Assembly (NCBI GenBank): GCA_035606355.1
Contig: DATNFO010000007.1
Location: forward strand, 74,852 to 138,851
Reading direction: 5' to 3'
DNA from: Sulfopaludibacter sp035606355
GTDB taxonomy: Bacteria; Acidobacteriota; Terriglobia; Bryobacterales; Bryobacteraceae
DNA length: 64,000 nt
Shown here: piece after piece, positions 44,666-54,034 of the stretch
Layout: each line of letters starts with the position of its first letter
How positions within the stretch are numbered: position 1 is the first letter of the stretch
Position numbers and translations under genes: made by a program
The notes under the pieces: generated by a model
Told to the model about the DNA's origin: nothing
The model's database searches: none
The model's input: the letters and a program-made list of their open reading frames with translations, nothing else

Positions 44666-47600
44666 ATGAAACGTGTCGCGATCTACGCTCTAGCTCTACT
44701 CTTTGCCTTCGCCGCTTTCGCGCAGGTTACTACCACCAGCCGCCTCGATGGCACAGTCACCGACTCGCAGGGCGCCGCTGTTCCCGGCGCCACCGTGGAA
44801 GTCACGTTGGGCGCCACCGGCCAGGTGAACAAGGTCACCACGGACGATAAAGGCTACTGGACCGTTCCGAGTTTGCCGAGCGGCGTATATCGCGTTGCGG
44901 TCTCGCATTCGGGCTTCAAGAAAGCGCAGACCGAAAACGTCAAGCTGGACGCGGGCGTGCCGGGCACTGTCAATATCGTGCTCGAAGTGGGCGCGGTGAC
45001 TGAGACGATCGAAGTGACGGCGGGCGCTGAAATCGTGCAGACGGATTCGGCGACGGTGTCTTCGACGCTGCAGGGCACGCAGATTCACGACTTGCCGTTC
45101 ACCAGCCACAACGTCACCGAACTGATCGCGACGCAGCCGGGCACACAGTCCGGCGACGGCATCCGTTATTCGACGATCAACGGCCTGCCGCAGACGACGA
45201 TCAATATCACGATCGACGGTATCAACGTGCAGGACAACGCGACGAAGAGCAATCCGGATGCGATTTTCAACTCGGTTCAGCCGCGTACCGAAGCCATCGA
45301 AGAAATGACCATGAGCACCGCCGCCGCCGGCGCGGACAGCCTGGGCGAAGGCGCGGTGCAGATCAAGTTCGTCACCAAGAGCGGCAGCAACCAGTTTCAC
45401 GGCGCCCTGTTCGAAACCAACCGCAACGCGGAGTTCGAAGCCACTTACTATTTCAACGGCCTCAACAACATTCCGAAGGACCGCCTGAACCTGAACCAGT
45501 ATGGGTATAGCATCGGCGGCCCCGTGAAGAGGAACAAGCTGTTCTTCTTTAACTCGTTCGAGTTCTTCGACCTGCCGCAATCGTTCAGCGAGACGGGGAC
45601 GTGGCTGACGCCGCTCGCGACGACGGGTGTTTTCACATATAAGGATTCCGGCGGCACGGTCCGCACGGTGGATCTCTATCAACTGGCGAAGACGGCCGAT
45701 GCGTCTCTTCCGGCAAACATCCGGGCGTTCCCCACTTCGGGCGACCCCACCCTGGCTAAGACCTACTCCCTGATCAATCAGTTCACCAGCAGCGGCGGCA
45801 CGCTCGCGAACCGCATCACCACGAACAACGACTACAACCGCCAGAACTTCACCTGGGGTCCGAAAGCGGTGAATAACCGGAAGTTCGAAACCACGCGCCT
45901 GGATTACAACCTGAACGAAAAGAACCACATCAACTTTGTTTGGAATTATCAGGTGAATTCACGCTCTCCCGACGGCCTGAATGGTACCCTCGCGATTCTG
46001 CCCGGCAATGGCACGCAACTCGGCGCCAGCGACCTGGACGGACAGTACGGCATCAACTGGACAGGCAGCATCGGAGTACGTTCGGTGATCACGGCTAACG
46101 TGACGAACGAATTCACGGGCGGCATTCAGGGCGGCACCAACGCGTTGGGCGCCGGCATGTCGCCGGCGGACTACGGCATTTGGAACGGCAGGCTGGTTCA
46201 GTTCGGCGCGGCTACGGCCGGTGCCGGGACCTACATGACGAATCCTTACACGGGCAGCTATCTCGGCTACGCTCCGCGCAGCACGCCGGTGTATCAGATC
46301 AATGACAACGTTTCCTATTTGAAGGGCAATCACCTGTTCCTCTTCGGCGGCAACTTCACCCAGGTGAACGCGTGGCAAGCGGCTTCGAATTCGTCGCTGC
46401 TGAACACGGTTACTCTGGGCCAGGCGACCGGCGATCCCGATAATACCGGTGCGACGAGTCTGTTCACGACAACCACCCTACCGGGTGCGAGCGCGACGCA
46501 ATTGGCCGATGCGGCGAACCTCTACGCGATTCTCACCGGTCGCGTGTCGGCGACTGTCAGTTCTGCGGTTCTCAACGAGCAGACCAAGACGTACGGCCCC
46601 AACTACTCCGTCGATCGCAATCACATGCGCGAATTCGGCTTGTATGTGTCCGATACGTGGCGCGTGACCCCGAACCTCACGCTCACCGGCGGCGTGCGTT
46701 GGGATCGCCAGAATCCAATTCACAATTTGGACAACCTCTACACGCGGCCGGGCTTCGCCGGTTTGTGGGGCGTCTCGGGCGTGGGCCATCTCTTCCAGCC
46801 GGGTGTGCTGGATGGCAGCGTGCCGGTATTCAATCTCGCGGACGATCAGCACGGATTCGATCCGGGTATCGGTACCTTCAGTCCGTCTGTGGGATTTGCG
46901 TACCGGCTGCAAAAAGACAATTTCCTGCATGCCATCACGGGGACTGAAGCCGTGATCCGCGGCGGCTTCAGCGTCGCGACCAACCGGCAGGGCATCGGTT
47001 TCCTGGATGGCGTGTGGAGCGCGAATCAGGGCCGCAGTTTGAGCACTTCCACGAGTCCGTCGACCACGCCGAGCGTGTTCTCGGCTGGCAATGTTCTCTT
47101 CAGCGACCCCGTGCTGCCCACTTTGGCGCCGACGAGCCTGGTTCCGAGTTTCCCCAATCCGCAGTTCCCGCTGGCGGTGCAGAGCGGCCAGAACGTTTCC
47201 GATTACAACCCGGACATTCATCCGGAGTACGTGGAGAGCTGGACGTTCGGCATTCAGCGCCCGCTGGGCCGCAACACAGTCCTCGAAGGCCGCTATGTCG
47301 GCAATCATGGCGTCGATCTCTGGAGCAACGCCAACTTGAACGAGACCAATATCCTGGAGAACGGCTTCCTGACGCAGTTCCAGGCGGCGCAGAACAACCT
47401 GGCGATCGCTAACGGAATCAGCGTGGCGCAGTTGCTCAATCCGCAGACGAAGTTGACTACCAACAATTTCGGCAATGCCGGCCTTCCGGGGCAAGTCGCT
47501 GTACCGATTCTGACGACCGCTCTGGGAACATCGACCGACCAGACGACTGCGACTCAGTTGCAGCAAGGCCAGGCGGGCGCGACGGCCAACGCAATCGCGG

Positions 47601-48553
47601 GGAATGCCACGCGCATGGCAAACCTGACGAAGGCGGGCTTCCCGATCAACTTGTTCCAGGTGAACCCGAACAACGGCGGCGCTGCCAACATGATGACGAA
47701 CCGCAACTCCAGCACATTCAACTCGCTGCAGATTGAAGTGCGGCGCAGGTTAGCGGGCGGTTTGCAGGTTCAAGGCAGCTATGCATTTTCGAAGTCACTG
47801 ACCAACGCCAACAGCCCGACGCTGCGTGATTGGGGCGGGGAAAAAGGACCGACGACGTTCGATATCCGCCACGGCTTCAAGGCAACATGGGTTTATCAAT
47901 TGCCGTTCGGCCAGGGCCGCACCTATCTTTCGAGCGCACACGGCGTTCTCGGGCGCATCGTGGGCGGATGGGAGACCGCAGGCGTCGCCCGCGTGCAAAG
48001 CGGCACGCCGACGAACCTGCTGAGCGGACGCGCCACCTTCAACCAAAACGACAGCGGCGTGGTGCTGCACAACATCACGACGAGCCAGTTGCAGAGCGAA
48101 ATGGATCTGAACCACAAAAGCCAGATCAATGCCAACGGAACAGCGACGGGCACTGTGTACTACCTGCCTCAGCCGTTCATTCAGAATACTCTCGCGGCCT
48201 ACAACATCAGCGGCACGCTGGATCCCAGCGCGCCGTACCTCGGCCCATGCGATCAAGCCGGACAGTTGTGCGACCATATCTTCGTCTACGGTCCGTGGCT
48301 GTCGAAGTGGGACGCGAGCATTGTGAAGCGCACGCAGATCAAGGAGCGCTTCAACATCGAGTTCCGCTGCCAGGCTCTCAACGTCTTCAACCACCCGAAC
48401 ATCCTCGGCCCCGGCGGGTCGGCGACGAACGGGAACATCAGCAATACGGTGTCCTCGAGCTTCGGACAGACGACGTCGGCGTTCCGCGACTTCAATAACA
48501 CGAACGATCCGGGATCGCGTACGCTGGAGTTTGTGTTGCGGGTGAACTTCTAG
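44666..48553 (+). CDS. large Oar-like TonB-dependent receptor
   Basis: The 1295-residue outer membrane protein starts with a signal peptide (LLFAFAAFAQ), a carboxypeptidase-regulatory domain (RLDGTVTDSQGAAVPGATVE, YRVAVSHSGFKKA) and a plug (TIDGINVQDNATKSNPDAIF). The barrel carries KSGSNQFHGALFETNRN and FFFNSFEFFDLPQ, and ends RTLEFVLRVNF. A Shine-Dalgarno sequence (AGGGAG) precedes the ATG. It is the longest gene here and is followed by a strong hairpin terminator. The substrate is unknown. Confidence 0.88.
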   Translation: MKRVAIYALALLFAFAAFAQVTTTSRLDGTVTDSQGAAVPGATVEVTLGATGQVNKVTTDDKGYWTVPSLPSGVYRVAVSHSGFKKAQTENVKLDAGVPGTVNIVLEVGAVTETIEVTAGAEIVQTDSATVSSTLQGTQIHDLPFTSHNVTELIATQPGTQSGDGIRYSTINGLPQTTINITIDGINVQDNATKSNPDAIFNSVQPRTEAIEEMTMSTAAAGADSLGEGAVQIKFVTKSGSNQFHGALFETNRNAEFEATYYFNGLNNIPKDRLNLNQYGYSIGGPVKRNKLFFFNSFEFFDLPQSFSETGTWLTPLATTGVFTYKDSGGTVRTVDLYQLAKTADASLPANIRAFPTSGDPTLAKTYSLINQFTSSGGTLANRITTNNDYNRQNFTWGPKAVNNRKFETTRLDYNLNEKNHINFVWNYQVNSRSPDGLNGTLAILPGNGTQLGASDLDGQYGINWTGSIGVRSVITANVTNEFTGGIQGGTNALGAGMSPADYGIWNGRLVQFGAATAGAGTYMTNPYTGSYLGYAPRSTPVYQINDNVSYLKGNHLFLFGGNFTQVNAWQAASNSSLLNTVTLGQATGDPDNTGATSLFTTTTLPGASATQLADAANLYAILTGRVSATVSSAVLNEQTKTYGPNYSVDRNHMREFGLYVSDTWRVTPNLTLTGGVRWDRQNPIHNLDNLYTRPGFAGLWGVSGVGHLFQPGVLDGSVPVFNLADDQHGFDPGIGTFSPSVGFAYRLQKDNFLHAITGTEAVIRGGFSVATNRQGIGFLDGVWSANQGRSLSTSTSPSTTPSVFSAGNVLFSDPVLPTLAPTSLVPSFPNPQFPLAVQSGQNVSDYNPDIHPEYVESWTFGIQRPLGRNTVLEGRYVGNHGVDLWSNANLNETNILENGFLTQFQAAQNNLAIANGISVAQLLNPQTKLTTNNFGNAGLPGQVAVPILTTALGTSTDQTTATQLQQGQAGATANAIAGNATRMANLTKAGFPINLFQVNPNNGGAANMMTNRNSSTFNSLQIEVRRRLAGGLQVQGSYAFSKSLTNANSPTLRDWGGEKGPTTFDIRHGFKATWVYQLPFGQGRTYLSSAHGVLGRIVGGWETAGVARVQSGTPTNLLSGRATFNQNDSGVVLHNITTSQLQSEMDLNHKSQINANGTATGTVYYLPQPFIQNTLAAYNISGTLDPSAPYLGPCDQAGQLCDHIFVYGPWLSKWDASIVKRTQIKERFNIEFRCQALNVFNHPNILGPGGSATNGNISNTVSSSFGQTTSAFRDFNNTNDPGSRTLEFVLRVNF

Positions 48554-48566
48554 AGCTTGATTACCG

Positions 48567-48605
48567 GCCGCAGATGAACGCCGTTCGCCGGCGTTCATCT
48601 GCGGC
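48567..48605. terminator. bidirectional hairpin terminator
   Basis: Perfect 17-bp arms at 48567-48583 and 48589-48605 (GCCGCAGATGAACGCCG and its complement) enclose a 5-base loop. It lies between the convergent ends of the receptor (48553) and the DUF892 gene (48610). The strong stem fits a shared terminator although no long T run follows. Confidence 0.7.
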
Positions 48606-48609
48606 TTAT

Positions 48610-49158
48610 CTATTTACTGCTCTTCTTGTGGGTTCCTGATTTCGCGGCTGTCCCTCTGGGCTGCGGCGCTTCGCTTCTGGCCTCCTGCAGAATGGGTTTT
48701 GAGATCTCGGTGAGAAGGTAGTCAGCGCTTTCTTCTTCTCCCAGGCTGTGGCCTAGCAAGCGCGCAACTTCCCGCTCCCCGATCTGCAAGGCGAGTGTCC
48801 GGGCCGTGCCGTAGCCCGAAATCTCGTAATGTTCCACCTTCTGCGCGGCCGCGATTAGCGAAAGATCGGCCGCCAGCTCGTTCTTATCCCCGCCTTCTTC
48901 AATCGTCTCCTGCCCTTCTTCGATGAGGCCTTGCATCGCACGGCACGGCTTCGGCTCGGCATCCTCGGCCAGCATCTCGAAAGCCTGCGTCAGCCGCTCC
49001 ACCTGACCCTGCGTTTGCATCAGGTGCTTTTCGAATGCTTCCTTGAGTTTGGGATGATGCGCCGCCTCGGCCATCTTCGGAAGGGCTGCTACCAACTGCT
49101 TTTCGGCGTGCAGCAGGTCCTTCATTTCATCGACTAAGAGTTCTTTCAACTGTTCCAT
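48610..49158 (-). CDS. DUF892 (YciE-like) ferritin-like protein
   Basis: The 182-residue protein is a YciE/DUF892 ferritin-like four-helix bundle: LKELLVDEMKDLLHAEKQLV, KHLMQTQGQVERLTQAFEML, and AAAQKVEHYEISGYGTARTL. Glu and His positions suit a diiron site. The family is stress-induced with no established reaction. The ATG at 49158 overlaps the stop of the manganese catalase (TGATG), so the pair is co-translated. The tail is Lys/Ser-rich. Confidence 0.88.
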   Translation of the reverse strand: MEQLKELLVDEMKDLLHAEKQLVAALPKMAEAAHHPKLKEAFEKHLMQTQGQVERLTQAFEMLAEDAEPKPCRAMQGLIEEGQETIEEGGDKNELAADLSLIAAAQKVEHYEISGYGTARTLALQIGEREVARLLGHSLGEEESADYLLTEISKPILQEARSEAPQPRGTAAKSGTHKKSSK

Positions 49159-49931
49159 CAGTTCCTCTCCCGTTGCTTTTTTCCGTTGCCTTCGCTTTTG
49201 CGCGAGCCGGCGAACTCGTTGCGCATATCCGCAAAGGCCGGCGCTTCCACCAGTTCCCAATCGCCGCCTTCGTTCCACGGGCCGCGCGCATCCGGCTCGC
49301 CGCGATCGCCGACACCGGTCGAATCATTGAAGTACTGCGACACCAGGTCGGGAGTCGGCGGAATCCTGCCAATCGATAGCGACGGCTTGCCGAGGCTCTC
49401 CAGCGCCAGCATGAATGCCTTCATGTGCGTGATCTCGCGCGTCATGAGGAACTGCAGTGCGTCCACGCTGTCGGGGTCATCGCAGAAATCGATCAGGCGC
49501 TCATAGACGATCTTCGCGCGCGCCTCGGCGGCGATGTTACTCCGCAAGTCCACATCCAACTCGCCGGTGATCTTCAGATAATCGGCAGTCCAAGGGTTGC
49601 CCTGCGAGTTATTCAAAGCGACGCCGCCGCCGCCGGCAATGGCGATCAACGGGTCCGCATGCGCTGCGTTGCGGTCGCTCTTGGTCGGTTTCAAATGCAT
49701 GCGCGCCAGCGTGCCCACGATTTCGAGATGGCTCAGTTCCTCAGTCCCGATATCCATGAGCAGGTCCTTGCGCTCGGGGTCGTCGCAGTTCAATCCCTGA
49801 ACGGAATACTGCATGGCCGCCGCAAGTTCGCCGTTAGCGCCGCCGAACTGTTCCAGCAGCATGTTGCCGAAGCGCGGGTCGGGAACGCCGACACGCACCG
49901 TATACATGAGCTTTTTGACGTGATGATACAT
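49158..49931 (-). CDS. manganese catalase
   Basis: The 257-residue protein is a non-haem dimanganese catalase, which disproportionates hydrogen peroxide. Metal-ligand regions are visible: LLMDIGTEELSHLEIVGTL (Glu and His), GELDVDLRSNIAAEARAKIV (Glu) and FLMTREITHMKAFMLAL (Glu and His). The tail is Gly/Arg/Glu-rich. It precedes the DUF892 gene, a common pairing in spore or oxidative stress clusters. Confidence 0.92.
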   Translation of the reverse strand: MYHHVKKLMYTVRVGVPDPRFGNMLLEQFGGANGELAAAMQYSVQGLNCDDPERKDLLMDIGTEELSHLEIVGTLARMHLKPTKSDRNAAHADPLIAIAGGGGVALNNSQGNPWTADYLKITGELDVDLRSNIAAEARAKIVYERLIDFCDDPDSVDALQFLMTREITHMKAFMLALESLGKPSLSIGRIPPTPDLVSQYFNDSTGVGDRGEPDARGPWNEGGDWELVEAPAFADMRNEFAGSRKSEGNGKKQRERN

Positions 49932-50012
49932 GGCTGCCCCAAGGATGGCAGGAGCAGCCTGATGTGTGTGTGAGTCTGCGAACCGGCAGCGCGCCCGCCG
50001 CCACCGCTCCGT

Positions 50013-51338
50013 CTACAATCGGACGATCTTGGAGTTCTTGATGCCCTTCAGCGCGTTGCGGGAATCGACGATCAGCTTGGAGCGCTCCACCAGCCCTTTG
50101 TAATCAAACGCCGAGTGGTCGGTAACGATGACCACGCAATCCGCATCCGCCGCGGCGCTTTCCGGCTGAGCTTTCAGATCCAGGCCGTCCAGCTTCAGCG
50201 CGGGCACGTGCGGATCGCTGTAACTGACCACTCCGCCGCGGCGCTCCAGCAGCATCATGATGTCCAGCGCCGGAGACTCGCGCATGTCTTCGATATCGCG
50301 TTTGTACGCCACGCCCATCACGTGCACTTTGGAGCCTTTTACCGGCTTACCGGCGTCATTGAGCGCGTTCTGAACTTTATCGGCGACGAAGTGCGGCATC
50401 TGGCCGTTGATATAGCCTGCCAGCTCGATAAAGCGCGCTTCGATGCCCGCCTGCTTGGTCTTCCACGAAAGATAGAAGGGGTCGATCGGGATGCAATGGC
50501 CGCCTAACCCAGGTCCCGGATAGAACGGCATAAAGCCGAAGGGTTTGGTGGCCGCGGCGTCGATCACCTCCCAGACATTGATACCCATGCGGTCGCACAT
50601 CAGCGCGATCTCATTCACCAGCCCGATGTTGATCATGCGGAAGGTGTTCTCCAGCAGCTTCACCATCTCCGCGACCTGCGTGGAACTGACCGGTACCACG
50701 GTTTGTAGAGCCTGCGAATAGAACAGCCGGCCCATTTCCGTGCATGCGGCCGTGACGCCGCCCACCACTTTCGGGATGTTCGCCGTCTGATACTTCGGAT
50801 TGCCCGGATCCACGCGCTCAGGGGAGAAGCACAGGAAAAAGTCGCGGCCGGCCTCAAGCCCGTCCTTAGCGAGCATCGGCAGCACCACCTCGTCGGTAGT
50901 GCCCGGATACGTGGTGGATTCCAGAATCACCAGCGTACCCGCGTGGAAATGCCGCTGAATCTCCGTGCACGCAGCCACGATGTAGCTCATGTCCGGGTCC
51001 TTGGTTTTCCTGAGCGGGGTCGGCACGCAGATGTTGATGGTGTCGAGCTCCGCGACCGCTGAAAAATCCGCGGTAGCCTTTATTTTTCCCGCTTCCACAA
51101 GAGGACGCAGCGTGGCGTTGGAGATGTCGCCGACATAGGAATCTCCCGCATTTACGCGCCGCGCCTTCTCTTCACTGAGGTCGATACCCGTGACATGGAA
51201 CCCCGCTTTGGCGAATTCCACGGCCAGCGGAAGCCCCACATACCCGAGCCCCACGATGCCCACCCGGGCTGTACGTGCCTGAATCTTTTCCTTCAACATT
51301 TGAGCCGTTACTTCCGCGGCAATTTGTGCTTCGGACAT
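50013..51338 (-). CDS. nucleotide-sugar dehydrogenase (UDP-GlcNAc/ManNAc dehydrogenase type)
   Basis: The 441-residue NAD enzyme oxidises a UDP-sugar C6 alcohol to a uronate. It shows the Rossmann motif VGIVGLGYVGLPLAVEFAKAG, VPTPLRKTKDPDMSYI, the central GPGLGGHCIPIDPFYLSWK with the catalytic cysteine, and GSKVHVMGVAYKRDIEDMRESP. This pattern fits the WbpA/WecC group better than UDP-glucose dehydrogenase. It is the last gene of the run from pfkB. I use the ATG at 51338; a TTG at 51344 is also possible. Confidence 0.88.
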   Translation of the reverse strand: MSEAQIAAEVTAQMLKEKIQARTARVGIVGLGYVGLPLAVEFAKAGFHVTGIDLSEEKARRVNAGDSYVGDISNATLRPLVEAGKIKATADFSAVAELDTINICVPTPLRKTKDPDMSYIVAACTEIQRHFHAGTLVILESTTYPGTTDEVVLPMLAKDGLEAGRDFFLCFSPERVDPGNPKYQTANIPKVVGGVTAACTEMGRLFYSQALQTVVPVSSTQVAEMVKLLENTFRMINIGLVNEIALMCDRMGINVWEVIDAAATKPFGFMPFYPGPGLGGHCIPIDPFYLSWKTKQAGIEARFIELAGYINGQMPHFVADKVQNALNDAGKPVKGSKVHVMGVAYKRDIEDMRESPALDIMMLLERRGGVVSYSDPHVPALKLDGLDLKAQPESAAADADCVVIVTDHSAFDYKGLVERSKLIVDSRNALKGIKNSKIVRL

Positions 51339-51352
51339 AAGCAATCATTTTC

Positions 51353-52150
51353 TCACAATAGGAAATCTCCTTCAGCCACAATTACCGCCGGACCGGTCAA
51401 AAAGACGTCCTGTTCCTTCCAAATCAGTTCTAGCGGACCTGCCGGCGTGAGTACTTTTACGGGGGACTCCGCCATTTTACGCACCACCGCCGCGACTGCC
51501 GCGCCTGTGGATCCGGTTCCGGAGCTCATGGTCTCGCCCGCTCCGCGCTCATAAAACCGCGCTTCGATGGTGTGTCTGTCCACAGGGCGAATGAAAGAGA
51601 CGTTCGTGCGATTCGGAAAGTGCCGGTGCGCTTCCACCTCGGCGCCCACGGCCCGCCAGTCGAATTCGAAGTCCTGCACCGGGATGGCGCACTGCGGATT
51701 TCCGACGTCCATCAGGACGACGTCGCGCGGTCCCGTGGAAAGGGGCAACTCGAAGCGCTCGGCAATCACGCGCGGGCGCCCCATGTTCATTTCGAACTCA
51801 AATTCGAGATCCTTGCGATGCAGAGTCCGCAGCGTTTTGATGCCTGCCCCGGTCCGTATCCGCACCACGCCCGGAGCGTAGCCGTGCCTGATTAGAAAGG
51901 CGGCGGCGCAGCGCGTCCCGTTGCCGGAGATCTCCGCCACGCTGCCGTCGCTGTTGTACAGCCTGATGGAGCCCTCGGCCTCCGCATCCACCGGCGGCGT
52001 CACGATCATCCATCCGTCGGCTCCCACGCCCGTATGCCGGTCGCAAATGGCGCGCGCCAGGGCGGCCATATCCGCCTCCGGCGCGTCGGAGCTCCACGTC
52101 AGCAAAAAATCGTTGCGTGCGCCGTGAGCCTTGGTGAATTTCACTCTCAT
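51353..52150 (-). CDS. dapF: diaminopimelate epimerase family protein, second catalytic Cys replaced
   Basis: The 265-residue protein has the DapF double hot-dog-like fold: FTKAHGARNDFLL, SGNGTRCAAAFLIRHG with Cys81, and the second active-site loop ERGAGETMSSGTGSTGAA. Canonical DapF has a cysteine where Ser210 stands, so one of the two catalytic bases is missing. DapF converts LL- to meso-diaminopimelate for peptidoglycan and lysine; whether this protein still does is uncertain. It overlaps ybjQ by four bases. Confidence 0.78.
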   Translation of the reverse strand: MRVKFTKAHGARNDFLLTWSSDAPEADMAALARAICDRHTGVGADGWMIVTPPVDAEAEGSIRLYNSDGSVAEISGNGTRCAAAFLIRHGYAPGVVRIRTGAGIKTLRTLHRKDLEFEFEMNMGRPRVIAERFELPLSTGPRDVVLMDVGNPQCAIPVQDFEFDWRAVGAEVEAHRHFPNRTNVSFIRPVDRHTIEARFYERGAGETMSSGTGSTGAAVAAVVRKMAESPVKVLTPAGPLELIWKEQDVFLTGPAVIVAEGDFLL

Positions 52151-52485
52151 TTCTGCGCGGCTTCCACGCGCACCGCCGTGCCGTATGCCAGCACTTCGGT
52201 GACGCCGTTCATCAATTCCGTCGCGTCATAGCGGAAGCCGATCACCGCATTCGCGCCTAAAGCCGATGCGTGCTGCAGCATGATGTCAAACGCATCCTGC
52301 CGCGTCTTTTCGCAAAGCTGGCTGAAGAGCGAGATATTGCCTCCCACGATGGTCTGCAAGCCCGCTCCCAAAGTGCCGATCAGCGATCGCGACCGCACCA
52401 CAATGCCCCGGACCACCCCGAGGTTGTTCGTCACCCGGAAACCGGGCAGTTCAAACGCCGTCGTCACATACTCATGAGGGACCAT
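52147..52485 (-). CDS. YbjQ/UPF0145 family protein
   Basis: The 112-residue protein matches the YbjQ family: TAFELPGFRVTNNLGVVRGI, VVRSRSLIGTLGAGLQTIVG, ISLFSQLCEKTRQDAFDIML, QHASALGANAVIGFRYDATE. Members form pentameric rings; metal or dye binding has been suggested but the role is unknown. It is linked to the neighbouring glycosyltransferase (14-bp overlap) and dapF-like gene (ATGA). Confidence 0.88.
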   Translation of the reverse strand: MVPHEYVTTAFELPGFRVTNNLGVVRGIVVRSRSLIGTLGAGLQTIVGGNISLFSQLCEKTRQDAFDIMLQHASALGANAVIGFRYDATELMNGVTEVLAYGTAVRVEAAQK

Positions 52486-54034
52486 ACTTACCTCCAGTTC
52501 GCCGGTATATCTCGATCACCGGCGCATCATTGACCACAATTCTGTCTACCAGCTCGTACTGAATTCCGTACTTGCCTGCGCGCAGCACGCCGCTTTGGGC
52601 CTCATCGCCGCCCATCGCCACCACCCACTCCTGCCACAGCAAAAGGTCGGGACGCCGCACCGTTAAATCGAACGGCAGGCCGTTGTCGCCCGTGAAGGTG
52701 TAGCGCAGCGGAATACCCGCCTCGCGATAGATCGCCGTGATGTCCCCGAATGAAGTGAGCAGGCCCGATCCCGGAATGAACCGCGGCTTGAGGTACTCCG
52801 CCGCCTGACGTGTCCAGGCGCGGCGGCCTTCGGAGTTCACGCGCGACTCTTCCCAGGTCACCCACTGCCTGGGACTTGCATGAGCCGCCCACCACACGCT
52901 GCCGGCGAGAGTAATCAGCACCGCGAAAATCGGACGCATTCGCCGCGGAGGCACGGTCACCAGTGCCGCGGCCGCCAACGCCATCAGAGGAATTACCGCC
53001 GTGCCGTAACGCGTGTTGTACAGCTTGAACGGGGTCAGCGCTGGAACATAGATGGGTCCAGCCGCCGAATGCATATTCCAGACGTAGAAAACTCCCGGCA
53101 GCAGCAGCAGCAACACGGGCCACCATGCCCGCCGCGCGAGCGCCACAAGCACGCCCGCTGCCCCGAGCAGCGCCAGGCCCGGACCCGAACACAGTATCGC
53201 CGCCGTGCGATAGTACAGCACGGACTTGCCCCAATCGCGCAGCCCCGGGTACGCAATGCCTTTTTGTATCGCGGCCGGAGCATAGGGCCCGCGATAGAAA
53301 TCCAGCGGGTCGCCCGTGAGCCACCAGTTGTGCCCGAACCAGTACAGCGGACCGATCGCCGCGATTACGGTGAAGACCACGGCAACCAGCACTCTCCGCC
53401 GCTTCGCGATCGCCAGGAAGTAAACCGCCGCGAATGGAAGAATGAACCACGCTTCGTACCGGGTTAGCGATCCTAAACAAGCGGCAACTCCCGCCCCCGC
53501 CAAAGCTCCCCACCCCAGCGTCTGGCGAAATCGCACGCTGAAGTAGAGCAGCCCCAGAAAACAGGCCCAAAACGGAGGCTCCATCATAGGTACGGAATCC
53601 AGGTACAAAATGTTCGGATTGAGCGCGAAGAGAGCCGCCGCCGTGAACCCCGCCGAAGCCGAATCGAAGATCCGCCGCACTGCCGCAAACAGAAAGCAGC
53701 CCGCAATCACGAAGCAGATTGCCGAGGGCATTGCTCCGGCGATCCCGCTGTGCCACCACGAATCGACGCGAGCGAACGGGATCAGCAGCACATGAGTGAG
53801 CGGAAGCCAGACGCCGCCGAGCTCGTCGTAGCCGGGCGTTTGCGAGTCCACGATGCGGCGCGCGATGTTCAGGTGAGCTTCGGCGTCGCCGTAATAGAGT
53901 GTATAGCCGTGCGAAAAGAAGAACCAAACGGATGCGAGGATCACCGCGCAGAGAAACGCGGCTACCCACGGCAGCACCGGCCAGTTAGAACTGGGTGCAG
54001 CTTTGGAACTCTTTATAGCGCGCTTCGATTTCAT
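52472..54034 (-). CDS. multi-span membrane glycosyltransferase (GT39/ArnT-like)
   Basis: The 520-residue protein has a basic N-terminus, about eleven hydrophobic segments and, after the first, YGDAEAHLNIARRIVDS, the acidic DxE site of GT-C glycosyltransferases that use polyprenyl-phosphate sugars. Further landmarks are LYLDSVPMMEPPFWACFLG and LTRYEAWFILPF. The C-terminal part is soluble. The start at 54034 lies 50 bases inside pfkB; the exact start is not certain. It is expected to add a sugar to a lipid or glycan at the outer face of the inner membrane. Confidence 0.8.
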   Translation of the reverse strand: MKSKRAIKSSKAAPSSNWPVLPWVAAFLCAVILASVWFFFSHGYTLYYGDAEAHLNIARRIVDSQTPGYDELGGVWLPLTHVLLIPFARVDSWWHSGIAGAMPSAICFVIAGCFLFAAVRRIFDSASAGFTAAALFALNPNILYLDSVPMMEPPFWACFLGLLYFSVRFRQTLGWGALAGAGVAACLGSLTRYEAWFILPFAAVYFLAIAKRRRVLVAVVFTVIAAIGPLYWFGHNWWLTGDPLDFYRGPYAPAAIQKGIAYPGLRDWGKSVLYYRTAAILCSGPGLALLGAAGVLVALARRAWWPVLLLLLPGVFYVWNMHSAAGPIYVPALTPFKLYNTRYGTAVIPLMALAAAALVTVPPRRMRPIFAVLITLAGSVWWAAHASPRQWVTWEESRVNSEGRRAWTRQAAEYLKPRFIPGSGLLTSFGDITAIYREAGIPLRYTFTGDNGLPFDLTVRRPDLLLWQEWVVAMGGDEAQSGVLRAGKYGIQYELVDRIVVNDAPVIEIYRRTGGKYGPS

